NCBI RefSeq assembly: GCF_004337985.1
Contig: NW_021940918.1
Coordinates: forward strand, 3,193,014 to 3,257,013
Direction: 5' to 3'
DNA from: Pyricularia pennisetigena
Taxonomy: Eukaryota; Ascomycota; Sordariomycetes; Magnaporthales; Pyriculariaceae
DNA: 64,000 nucleotides
The position numbers were made by a program, and so were the translations under genes. Below are positions 41,736 through 52,272 of the stretch, piece by piece; position 1 is the first letter of the stretch; each line of letters begins with the position of its first letter. Under the pieces are notes generated by a model, which worked only from the letters and a program-made list of their open reading frames with translations, was not told the origin of the DNA and made no database searches.

Positions 41736-42631
41736 GACCGGCAAGGTAGCTTGTTGCTGGCCGTGGTCCCGTCCTTAAATTGTTAGAGAAGGTCAGGCTG
41801 GTTGCCGACCCGCCACAAGAAGCGGGCTCTCATGCCACTCCTTTGCCAGTGGCAGTCACCTGCCAACCCTGAATCTGCATGTTGCGGCCCACTGCGGCAC
41901 CCAATCTGAAGAGAGTTACGGCAGCCCAGCTCCGCACAGCACAGGTGAACTGGAGGTACCCAGACCCGTTTGTGTACTAAGTTAGCAGCGGGCAAGCACC
42001 TCTGCCGCAAGTCTGCACAGCCCAAGCGGCACGCACTGGAACATCGTCGGGAACCTAACTTGACAGGATTGGGTCCCCCCTCTCATCTGCTTCTTGTCCC
42101 AACATCAAATCCAAGGACTCGTCGGGCCCGAGTAATATCTCTTACCTTATTTTTCTCCCTCTCTTTTTTCTTTTTCTAAATCGNTTTCTTACCAAGGGGC
42201 TTCTGCTAGGTGTACCAACCCGGCCACAACTATGACTACCATCGGTGGTCACTTTGGTACCAACTCGGCATAAGCCCGTCAATCAAACTTGCTCTCCATC
42301 ACCACATTTTTTTGTTAGCCCTGTCAGCGTTTCAATACCTATAGAAAGGATTTATAATACCGGCTAGACTCTTTTTGGTTCCTTCATTCTAGCTGCGACG
42401 AAAAGCATTCCATCCTTCATCCTGTCTTTAAACAAACATATAAGTTTGGGGCAGCTGTCGTCATAGACAAGCAGGCCAAGCAGCTGTTCATTCGATTATC
42501 TTCGTACACTGCGTTGGCCATACACGAATCCAATTTATTGCCGACCTAAACGAAGCCAAACAAACAAACAAACAAACAAATAAACAAGCAGCCTTACCTT
42601 TACTAATATAGCTTGGAGTCTACTCGCCACC

Positions 42632-44083
42632 ATGTCAGGCCCAGGGACCGAGAAGTTGCAAGCAACTTTCAACCACGAAAAGGGCGTGGAGACTTCGAGC
42701 TCTTCCGCCGTGCCGAGCCAACACACGAACCCATCATCGACCTCTTTGAAAGAAACCATGCAGAGCACCGGTGGAAATGTCGACGCCGAAAAGGGCAATG
42801 TCAGCGGCAGTGATAACGCCCCTGTCCCATCTGCACCGCCCACGGGCCCTGCCCCTGGCTCCGGGTTCCATCCCTCCGACTTCCCTGACGGAGGTCTCGA
42901 GGCCTGGTTGGTCGTCTTTGGCGGATTCTGTGCACTGTTCTGCACCTTTGGTCTGGTCAACTGCATAGGCGTGTTCCAGACATACTACGTCCGGGGCCCC
43001 TTGGCGTCGTATGGTCAGTCCACGGTCGCCTGGATCACGGCGACGCAGGTCTTTGGCATGGTGTTTGGCGGCATCGTCTTCGGCAGGATGTACGACTCGT
43101 ACGGCCCGCGGTGGCTCATCATCGGCGGCACGCTGGTCTACGTCTTTGGCCTGATGATGACGAGCCTCTGCACCGAGTACTATCAATTCTTTCTGGCGCA
43201 GAGCATCGTCAGCGCCATCGGCTCCAGCGCAATCTTCAACTCGGTGCTCCCGACGCTCGTGGGATGGTTCTTCAAGCGCAGGGCCGCCGCGTTCGGCATC
43301 ACCGCCGCCGGCTCCTCGCTCGGAGGCGTCGTCCTGCCCATCATGATGAACCATCTCATCCCCCGCATCGGTTTCGGCTGGACCATCCGCATCGTCGCCT
43401 TCATCTTCCTCGCCCTGCTGACCGTCTCGGCGGTGACCGTCAAGTCCCGCCTACCCCCCAAGGCCAAGCCTCTTGTGCTGGCCGAGTACACCGACGCGTT
43501 CAAGGACCCCGTCTACGTGTTGACCCTGGCGGCCAACTTCCTCTTCTTCTGGGGCATGTTCCTCCCCTTCAACTTCATCATCCTGCAGGCGGTCAAGGCG
43601 GGCATGGACCCCAACCTGGCAGAATACCTGCTGCCCATCATCAACGCCGTGTCCATCTTTGGCCGGATCCTGCCCGGAATCGCCGCCGACAAGTTTGGCC
43701 GCTACAACATGATGATCATCATCACGGGCCTGTCAGCCGTCTTCACCCTCGCGCTCTGGATCCCGGGGACCACGACGGGGGCCCTCATCGGCTTCGCCGT
43801 CGTCTTTGGCTTCGTGTCGGGCGGGTTTATCGGCATGGCTCCCACGCTCATCGCCCAGATCTCCGACATTCGTCAGATCGGTGTCCGGACCGGCCTGGCG
43901 TTTGCCGTACAGTCCTTTGGCGCCCTTACCGGGTCGCCCATCGCAGGCGCCATAGTCAACTCCCAGGGAGGGCAGTACATTGGTCTGCAGCTGTTTTGCG
44001 GGCTGACCATGGCTGCCAGTGTCGTTTTCTACTTTGCGGCAAGATCAAAGTATGGCGGCATCAAGTTGTTTCAAAAGATATAG
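42632..44083 (+). CDS. MFS transporter, monocarboxylate transporter (MCT/Mch-like) family
   Basis: An intronless protein of 483 residues. Residues 1-85 are a Ser/Pro/Gly-rich cytosolic tail. The first helix is introduced by [15 protein letters not shown], the DGG-x-W signature of the fungal monocarboxylate-transporter-like family, and the first loop contains GVFQTYYV. About 12 helices follow, with [14 protein letters not shown] between helices 2 and 3 and DKFGRYNMM between helices 8 and 9 as the two MFS loop motifs. Fungal members transport riboflavin or other small acids, or export secondary metabolites at the plasma membrane; the substrate is not evident. A CA-rich stretch and an ATG in good context (CACCATGTC) support the start. 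Confidence 0.92.
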   Translation: MSGPGTEKLQATFNHEKGVETSSSSAVPSQHTNPSSTSLKETMQSTGGNVDAEKGNVSGSDNAPVPSAPPTGPAPGSGFHPSDFPDGGLEAWLVVFGGFCALFCTFGLVNCIGVFQTYYVRGPLASYGQSTVAWITATQVFGMVFGGIVFGRMYDSYGPRWLIIGGTLVYVFGLMMTSLCTEYYQFFLAQSIVSAIGSSAIFNSVLPTLVGWFFKRRAAAFGITAAGSSLGGVVLPIMMNHLIPRIGFGWTIRIVAFIFLALLTVSAVTVKSRLPPKAKPLVLAEYTDAFKDPVYVLTLAANFLFFWGMFLPFNFIILQAVKAGMDPNLAEYLLPIINAVSIFGRILPGIAADKFGRYNMMIIITGLSAVFTLALWIPGTTTGALIGFAVVFGFVSGGFIGMAPTLIAQISDIRQIGVRTGLAFAVQSFGALTGSPIAGAIVNSQGGQYIGLQLFCGLTMAASVVFYFAARSKYGGIKLFQKI

Positions 44084-44592
44084 ATGCGCTTTTATAAGCG
44101 GCTTATGTTATTATATTCTCCCCTCCCTAAAAAGGTGTTGGCTCATAGGGACCATGGTCCATGTCGGCAACATACATATGATAGTTGACATGACAATAAA
44201 TAAAATAGATCATAAATCCAACTGTGGCTGCAATGAAGGCATGTGTTGTCTCATCTGACAGGTTAGCAACGAAAATTCATTTGGCTTGACTACATTCCTT
44301 TGGATTACATGTCTCCGAAAAAAGGGGAAAAAAAAGAAAAAACAGAAATGATATGCTCAGGGGTGTCACGTGAGCGGCACGTTGGTTTCCATTTGCGGCA
44401 AGAACCCACTGATCCATCTACGTCATCGCCTGCTCCATGGCTGACAGCTTTGTTTGCTCTTTTGCGTGATGATCCCTTTCCCAGATATTTTCAGGATTGA
44501 AAAAAATCAGTTAATTCCTTGCCTGTTCTGAGCTGCAATTCGATCAATTGCGAGCGAATATCAGGAAAAAAAAAGCAACCACAAAGAAAATA
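44084..44592. other. Intergenic region
   Basis: Short A/T-rich spacer between the MCT transporter and the kelch gene; no gene seen. Confidence 0.6.
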
Positions 44593-46077
44593 ATGGCCGA
44601 AGTTGCAGCGGGAGCCCTCGCGGCCGAGCAGGTCATCATGACGGGCGTAGAGGCTGGTGCTGCAGTCGCCGTTGCCAAGCCCACGCAGCCGCTCAGAGCT
44701 TCCCTCAACCAAATCACCATCCCGGTAGATGATCATGCCGTGTAGGTTTCCCAAAGAATAAAAACCCCTCTTTAACAAGTGCTAACAAAAGGTTTTACTG
44801 GCTTCCCTAACAGACAATCTGATCTGGGGAGGACTCACCATACAGTCACCTGCATCGGCAACCGAGCCTTTATCTTTGGCGGCCAGCTGGCCAGCGGCCA
44901 ACTATGCAACACAGATGTGCACACGGTTGCTCTGTCTACCATAGAGTCCGACTCCACCCCTGCAAATCCCGACGGCTACGTCAAGGTCTCCGAGCCCCAG
45001 AGATACAACGCCCAGAAATACAGCCGCTACCCAGCCTTCCCGCTCAAGGACGCCACCACAGGCGAGACTTTGCTGCCGGCGCCGAGAACCCGCCACGCCG
45101 CAGCCGCCCGGGGAGACTACGTTCTGATCCATGGCGGTCTCGATGCCTCGGGCACGGCCACCTCAGCCGCCGACAATGGCACCGAGAACCCCGCCACGAT
45201 CTGGCTTTGGGACTCGGGCAGCCTGAAGTGGGCGCGCATCAACGCAACGGTGCAGATCGGCGCCACGTTTGCTTCTCGCTGGGATCACGCCATCTTTGTC
45301 GACCAGACGCAGGACATACTCATCCTGCATGGCGGTCACACCGAGACGGGACCCTCGGCGGAGACGTGGATGTACGACTTTAATTCGCTTACGTGGACGG
45401 AGCTGCCCTCCGCGCCGGTCGCCTCGCTCGCCTCGAATGTGGCATACACCAACGGGACACTCTTTTCGGTCTCGTCTGGAGACGGCGAGCTCGGAGGATC
45501 GGTCCACTTCCTCAAGCTGGGCCACTCGTCTGAAGATCGCGAGAAGCCGCTGTCCTGGGAGACGGTCGACTTCCCCGCGAACCCTCTGACTCCCGGACCC
45601 CGCATCCGGATCGGCGGCGCACTCGTCCCTGTGGCCACGGGCTTCGGCAGGCGGTACCTGGTGTACATGTTTGGCAGTACGGAGAAGGCGGCGACTTCGG
45701 TGGCCGGAGACGTCGGCCCCTCCATCATAAGCAGCAGTAACAGCAACCCGAGGCAGCCATCGATGCTGCCCGAGCACGACAAGCCGCTCTACTCGGACAT
45801 TTGGAGTCTGCAGCTGCCGTCGGAGGGCTTCACCGCCTCGACAATCAAGGATGCGATCCGCGACAGGATCCCCGGCGTCAACTCAGGCGCCATGACGTGG
45901 TCAGAGGTCGAGGTTCTCCCCAACGAAATGGTCGGCCATGAAGGCAAGGCGCACCCGGGGCCAGTTGCGTTTTTCGGTGCCGCGGCCTGTCTGGACGAAA
46001 AGGGTGTGTTCTTCTGGGGTGGAACCAGCGCCGACAGGATGGTGCAGGATGATGGTTGGCTTGTAAAGATTTCTTAG
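44593..46077 (+). CDS. Kelch-repeat beta-propeller protein
   Basis: Two exons (44593-44741 and 44814-46077), joined across a 72-bp GTAGGT..AACAG intron with a CTAAC branch, give 470 residues. The Ala-rich N-terminus is followed by blades recognisable by paired glycines: RAFIFGGQLASG, YVLIHGGLDASG, ILILHGGHTETG with a TWMYDFNSLTW strand, YLVYMFGSTEK and GVFFWGGTSAD. Arg-His or Arg-x-x-His motifs (RTHHT, RTRHA, SRWDH) precede the blades, as in kelch proteins. No signal peptide or extra domain is visible, so it is likely an intracellular scaffold or adaptor. In fungi such proteins act in polarity, signalling or as specifier-like proteins; nothing here decides among these. Confidence 0.85.
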
Positions 46078-46235
46078 ATTTTGTGGCAATGTGATTGTTG
46101 GAATGCATTTCAGAGGGTCGTAGTAGCAGCAGAATTAGTCGGGTGAAAAGAATCGTACTGGCAAGAATCACAAAGGGAAATGCGCGCGGCTGTGCTAGGT
46201 CTATAATGTTTTAATTGAATATTCTTTTCATACAG

Positions 46236-46307
46236 GGGTGTGTCGTATAGGGGTTAGTACACTTCGTTGTGGCCGAAGAAACGCAAGTTCGAGTCTTGCC
46301 ACGCCCA
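46236..46307 (+). tRNA. tRNA-His (anticodon GTG)
   Basis: The acceptor stem GGGTGTG (46236-46242) pairs with CACGCCC (46300-46306); discriminator A is at 46307. The anticodon stem CTTCG/CGAAG encloses TTGTGGC with GTG at 46269-46271. The T arm is GCAAG-TTCGAGT-CTTGC. No intron. A G precedes the first base in the genome, as in many tRNA-His genes where G-1 is added after transcription. TTTT follows within 10 bases as a Pol III terminator. Confidence 0.95.
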
Positions 46308-47849
46308 AAACCTTTTCTATTTTTGACGGAATTGTTTTTGTTTTTTTGTCTTGGCAAAAGAGAGATGTTTTCGGCGCTTCATTTCTGTTTTTGCTTGCAT
46401 GCCCTATTTGTTGTTTTTCAACATTGAACGAAAATTCAGGGAAAAAAAGGCTTGCTCTATAGTGCGTCAATGAATTGCGCATGTTGGTTGTCATTGCGAA
46501 CTTCTCTAAGCCTTTGCCCCTTTTCCGGCATAGGGGGCCGTCGTCACATTAGTTGCCCATTTGTGACCCTATGGGTTAGCAAGTATCTTTATCGCTTACT
46601 GTTTACACCTTAGTAAAAGTATGAACGGCCTGAACATTTCGAGGGTAAATGAACTCAGCATTGCCGCCAATCAAATCAGTTTTCTCGTTCTGGCTTCAAT
46701 CAAGTCCAAAGTCCCCGTGACAAAACCACCATTTACAAACAGCAGATCGATACTGAAGATGCCGCTACTTTTTATATGCCTCCATTTTAATGCTTGATCC
46801 CATAACCGTGATGACTTGCGCTCCTTTGAACGGCGGATACGAGTTGCTTGCTTGCTCTGTCTGTCCTTGAACTCGGTCTATGCCGAACTTTGTTTACTCT
46901 TGCTGTGGCCGCTCGTGGTGGCTTTCGGACAGAACATAGAGCTTCCCGGTGGTCGTCGCCACACATCTCGCCACCACTTACTTTTTACGGCCTGAACTAG
47001 AGCTTGAGAGGCGGCCCTGATCAATGACCAACCAAAACACTTTGCTGAATTGGTTGCAGGATGAGTTTGGTCGACTGTGTGTTTAGGCACCAGCAACCAC
47101 TAGCGCCGTCCACCCGTCGACCTACCGGTAGTCACCGACGCGGCGGTCGGCATGGCTTTAGTCTTCTCCAGTTCCTTACAAACCGGCAAGGAATATTCCA
47201 GCGCGGTACCAGCACTTACTGTCTGGAATAACAAAAGGGGCGAGCCAGAGTGAACCAAGAAACGCATTGTATTCTTTTCCCAAGTCTTTCATTATGGATA
47301 GGTAAAGCCCCAGATACTTCTCACGTTAGTTTGCCTTTTAGAAACCATCAGAGACAAGGCCGAAAGACTCAAACTTCTTCACCATCTAGCACCTCTCTCG
47401 CCCAGATCGCCGTATCGACGGCCGATGCAACCATCAACGTCGGCGCCGGCACGTCAGGCGCGACCGCGCAGGTGCTGCCACTGACGGTGATGCGGACGCG
47501 GCGCCCTGTCCGCATGTGGGGCTCTTGCCTTTGCGCGGTAGGGTGGTCGAGCTTGAGAGGCTAATCTTTGCCCTGTGCATCTGTTAAAGTGAAGGAGAGT
47601 TACGCATCCTAGATTCGAGTCTGATTCAATTATTCTTCCACATTAAAGATATGCTCCACGTCCATGACTCTCCTCAACTCCTAAACTCCTATGCTATGCG
47701 TAAATCTTCCAAGAATCTAGTTGCACCTGCCAAGATCGGGAATCGAGCTTGATCCTAATACAGAGATCCTGAATCGCTATTCGTGATAGATTAATACAAA
47801 TTTCGGACGAGTCCCCGGCCGCACCAGCCACAAGAACCCTACTCGCGCG
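46308..47849. other. Intergenic region with a tRNA-like relic
   Basis: No supported protein gene. A GC-rich island at about 47390-47530 differs from the A/T-rich surroundings but has no recognisable domain. It runs into a tRNA-like patch at about 47536-47640. Confidence 0.5.
47536..47640 (+). pseudogene. tRNA-like or SINE-like relic with A- and B-box sequences
   Basis: GGGTGGTCGAGCTTGAGAGG resembles an A box of class II tRNAs, and GATTCGAGTCT about 65 bp downstream resembles a B box. The stems do not pair well, so a functional tRNA is unlikely; a decayed tRNA-Leu/Ser copy or SINE fragment is the better reading. Confidence 0.3.
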
Positions 47850-50596
47850 TTACATGCCTCCCATGAAGCCCCCGTTCTGCGCAAACCGCAGCTGAAACTC
47901 CCGCAAATCCGCCCACGTCCTCAACTCTTCCTCCTCGTCCATCGGCGTCATCACCCCGGCGCCGAGCTGGGGATCCAAGGATTCGGCCGAAGCGGGCGGC
48001 CGTCTGCCACTGGCACCCGGCCCACCTGTTTTCTCCAACCTGATGAGTATGTCGACAAAGTGCTTCAGTGTCGCTTCAGACTTGACCGCCACTGGGCCCT
48101 TGCGTTCTGGCGCGTCGGCGAGGAGCGTCGAGGCGACCTGGCGAATCTTGTTGATGATGGAGGGCCCGTTCGGTTCCATGTTGCGCTGCGTGATGGACGC
48201 GAGGACCACGAGCAGGTTTTGCACTATACGCTCGCGCTCGATGGCAAACTCGTCGGGTTTTTCAACTCCGTCGGCTGTGGTGGAGGGCCTGTTTGCGGCA
48301 TGTTGGTCGGCTGTGCCGTCAGAGCCTCCGTTTGCATACATTCCCCGCGAGTGATGCGCATCTCGAAGCGTAAAGCATCGTTCTACGTAGTAAGACAGCG
48401 TCGACAGTAATGAAACATATATGTTGGACTTTTGTATCTCCCATTGGAGCAACCTGCGACGTTCAGGCTGGTTCACAATGACATGCCTGACGTCATTAGC
48501 CGGTTGCTGGTTGGGGTATGCCGGCGGGAAATATTGGTACCCTGGCGCATCTTCAAAAAGATCGCGGTGCGTTCCTTGGATCTTGGAAAAGTCAAAGTTG
48601 ACTGCCGAGGCGCCGTTGTCGGAACCTGTCGGGTTATCCTGCACAGGCGACAGGTCAATATTCAGTCGAAGTTCCGGCGGCAAGTTGTCGATGGCGTGTT
48701 TTGCCGCCTGAATGCAGCCGGCGAGGAGATCCTCCTGTTCCCGCAACGAAATACTACTAATCCCATAAGACAACTCAAGAGCCACAAGCGGATTCATGGT
48801 TGAGTATATCCTGATACCGGCGTTGAATCCGGCTATCTGCGAGACTGTACCAGGAGGCTGCGGCCGAATCTCAGTCTCTGTGATGTACTCATCGTCGACC
48901 TCGGCGGGGAATCCTGGAAAAGATTCACCAGTCGTTGGGGGAGGAAATGGTATTTCCCTAGTTGAAGCTCCCAGCTGAACCATGGACCTGACGCCCACCA
49001 TAACAACCCAAAAAATTCGCTTGCCCATCTGATCTTCTATATGGTTGATTGGGCTCGCTTGTGTCATCTCATAGTCATCCGCGGCTGTGCCCAAAACAAC
49101 AGGATTGCGCCTGCCAAGATGGAATCCAAGCTCCCGCACTATCGCCAATGCTTCTGCCATAAAGCGGCGACAGCCTTTCCACTGCATAGTGTAACCACTG
49201 GCAATCGCAAGCAAGTAACTTGTGGCGGCATCCTCGATGGTGTATGTCTCCTTGATGGCGAATCTATGGCCCCGAGCCCTTAGTGCAACGTCGCGACAAT
49301 GATCTATCATCACGATTGCCCGAGGAAAAAGGTCGGCACCACGTTGGGATTTGAGATGCAGTCGTGCAACCCGTGGGAACGACGCGACAAGGCTTCCTAT
49401 CATGCTTGCGAGCAGGCCCAGGAAGACTGGATTTGTTTTGTCCTCTCTGTTCTCGAACGCACGGCGGAAGGTAGGCTCGTGAGGAAAAGGTATCAAGGGA
49501 TGAATGTAGGTATAGTAGTCGTCAATGAGCAACTCCAGCACCGGCCACGGAGCGATAGACTCTGCATCAAGTATTTGTCCTTGGTTGGCTTGCTGGGCCC
49601 CTATACCAGGAACGGAGTTTTGCGACACTTCAGGACTCGCACTAGCCTGAGCAGCGACAGAGGGTGTCTCCGGCGAGTTGTTCCAGCCTGGGTTGGGTTC
49701 AAGGCGGGCACGTTTGGCTCTGGCTGCTTCGGCGTGTTTGTTGGGTGGTCCACGACGTTTCATTTCTCGTCTATAGGTACACTCCACGTTCAACGAGCTG
49801 CACGGCTTACACGGCGGGCCGGCTTCATCGCACTGTGCCAAAGTGTAAAGAACTGATGATTAGCAAGGCGCAGTTCTACCAGGCTCAGTAATATAGGAAC
49901 ATGCCCCAAACGACTGACCTTGACCTTGCGCGCGCTGCACATATCGCACGCCCGTCGCAGGCGCGTCTGCTTTGCGGGCATTGTGGCCCCGGCCGGAGGT
50001 GAAGGACCAGCGGCACTGCCGGGCGACGGCGCTGTTGGTGAATATGGCAAACCATCGTAGCCTGATGTAGCCTGGCCGTCAGGGCTTGTGGCGGGGTATG
50101 AGGAATGCTGATGTTGCTCAAACCCATGCGATATTGGGGCTAACTGTGGGTAGTGGTGCTGCTCGCGAGGCTGTTGGGAAATGCCCGTGTCCTGTATAGC
50201 TGGCAGCGGAGTAGTCTCGGGAGCTGTGGTTGACGTCGCGCTAGCAGCTTGAAGGATTTGAAGGGTATGCTGCGCCGAAGCCACAGCCGATTGCGCCGAG
50301 GACTCATATCTGGGCGTCACTGGGGAGTGGAGACCCTGGGATTGCACAGGCTGGCGGGGATTGGAGTGGACTTCGGGTTGCGATGCTCGACGTTGGTGGT
50401 TTTGGTATTGCTGCTGGTGCTGCGTCGCACTGGTCGCAATAGCATGGAGAGGTGAAACTCCCGGCAATTGCGGTTGTGGTCGTTGTTGTGGTTGCTGCGG
50501 CTGTGACGTTGAGGAGTCGGCCTCGGCACTCCTGCCGCCACTGGCCAAATTCACAACACCGCCATCGTGGGAGGGCGGCGCGTAGCTCGAGGACAT
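47850..50596 (-). CDS. Zn2Cys6 fungal transcription factor
   Basis: Two minus-strand exons (49919-50596 and 47850-49832), joined across an 86-bp GTCAGT..CACAG intron, give 886 residues. The first 200 residues are Gln/Pro/Ser/His-rich and disordered. The binuclear zinc cluster spans the splice junction: Cys217, Cys220, Cys227, Cys234, Cys237, Cys244, spaced CX2CX6CX6CX2CX6C, followed by a basic linker (RREMKRRGPPNKHA). The fungal-specific regulatory domain begins near residue 324 (LIDDYYTYIHPLIPFPHEP) and continues to about 600. The ATG at 50596 is the first in frame; the open frame continues upstream to 50746 without an ATG, so an extra 5' exon is possible. Target genes cannot be inferred; the nearest upstream neighbour is the secreted repeat protein, divergently placed. 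Confidence 0.9.
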
Positions 50597-52272
50597 GCTC
50601 GGAAACGGCGAGCCCCGAGCGACGGGCGAACCGAGCGATGCGAGCCGGCGCGCGCTAAACCGCTGGCGCGGGTCTTGTTTCCGAATATCCGCTTCTGATT
50701 GCGCGCCCGCATTGAGCGACCAGAGGCTGCAATCTGGGGTAGGCAAAGATAAGCAAGACAGGCGAATTGTCGGTTGTTGTGCGGTAGAATCACGGGTGAT
50801 TGTGTTTGGCTGACAATGAGTGGATCAGGGGCAGCGAAACGGGTTGTGCGGGTCTCCCCATGGGCATTGATGGAATGAAAGATTTGATTGATTGATTGGA
50901 TAACTGTTGCTTCCGTGGCGGGGGCTGGCTGTCATCGCATTCCAGCAGGTTGTGACATGGTCGGCTGCGCCCGTCGGTCATGTGATCTTGGTGGGGGTCA
51001 ATTACCTGCTGTAGCTCCGCCTGAACTTTTCTTGGACGAAACCCAACACTTCAACGCCGATGGGCACCATTGGGACACCCACAGGAGGATATCTATCTAT
51101 GGTCATGCATGTTATTTTCGCTGCGATCGCCAAAGTTTCAACAGCCCGACGAGATTCACCGGTATCCCGGCGTTCAATTAGCACGGAAAGAAATCACCGA
51201 CATCGTCGACATTACCGATGAGGTCACGTTTGGCCAGAAATACCAACGCTCGACAAAAAATTTTGCAATAATAAAAACACTTGGCAATCGTGATCAAGCT
51301 TCTGGGTCCCAGATTAGAACTAGAATGCCGAGAGTCTTGGTAATGCTTGTCTAGTGGCTTGCCTCTCGTTTCCCTTTCTTGGCTTCTTTCAGCGACAGTG
51401 TCGGTCATGTCTAAACAAAGGTCCTTGTCGAAACCACTTTCAGCGAGTCGCCGACAGCGGTCTATCCACCCACGCATCAATCAAATCATCGGCGCCCTGA
51501 CTTAGTTTAGTTTTGGCATCCACTCGCCATGCAATGCACCTGGAAGTCCGGTTTGAATCCCGTTTGAGCCTGGAGCAACGCCAAGACTTTGACCACAGTC
51601 GCCCTGTGCCCCTTTTTAAGCAGTGTCAAACAAGCTTCTTCAACCATATCCCCGCATCATCAACGTTACGTTACGATCCTGGCCGACCCAAACCCTCGCC
51701 GAGCTTTTTTCCCTCTTTGGATCGGCGTATCCCGCGGTGGATTTTTGCTTGTTTCCTGAATGCCAAGCCCACGGATGTTTTTCATGTGAGGATCATGCAG
51801 TCCTCGTTTTGATGCGTCTTCAAGCGACAGGCAACTTTCCCCGGTTGCCTGTCACGTTGTCAACGCTTGACCTGCCAATGTCGCCATCACTATGGGATGC
51901 CCATGGTCTAGGCCCTGTGGTCCCGTATGAAGAGGAACACAACTTGGGATGACAGGGTGAAGATCTAGATTTACAAGTTTCTCAGGCTCCCGAAACTGCA
52001 CATATATCTTGACACCTTCCCGTCCTTCCCTTTAGCCAAGAACTCTTTTTTTTCATTCAGAGTCCTTACAGTGTACTCATCTGAGCCTTATTCCTTTTTT
52101 TTTTTTTTTTTGGTCCTTTTGTCAACTTTGTTTGATCCCAGGGACAGGTTTCCTCTTTCATTCCCCCCTTTTTTCCCTTCTTTTTTCTTTCTCTTCTTTT
52201 CTATTCTTCTGAGTCTACACAGCTCAGCATCACTCGTCGATCGAGTGATCTTCGCAAGCAGCATCTCACATC
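50597..52272. other. Divergent intergenic region
   Basis: Lies between the transcription factor (minus) and the secreted repeat protein (plus). Short frames are present but no gene is supported. The last 200 bp are strongly pyrimidine-rich. Confidence 0.5.
52149..52209 (+). promoter_or_regulatory. C/T-rich tract upstream of the secreted repeat protein gene
   Basis: About 60 bases consist almost only of C and T, ending 63 bp before the ATG; this fits a strong fungal promoter or 5' leader element. Confidence 0.35.

Larger units (their letters stand above)
39473..42631. other. 3.2-kb intergenic region
   Basis: No supported gene. It holds a 22-bp palindrome (40935-40956) next to an A-run, a T24 run (41262-41285) and a GGCA tetranucleotide repeat (41716-41735). 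One N is at 42184. Confidence 0.5.

Noticed and set aside
43111..44097. 328-codon plus-strand frame within the monocarboxylate-type transporter
   Set aside because: Frame shadow rich in His, Arg and Pro; the true transporter frame covers the same bases with correct motifs.
52229..52249. 8-bp inverted repeat ATCACTCG/CGAGTGAT 24 bp before an ATG
   Set aside because: Arms of 8 bp with a 5-base spacer are expected by chance about once in this length; no regulator is known for it.
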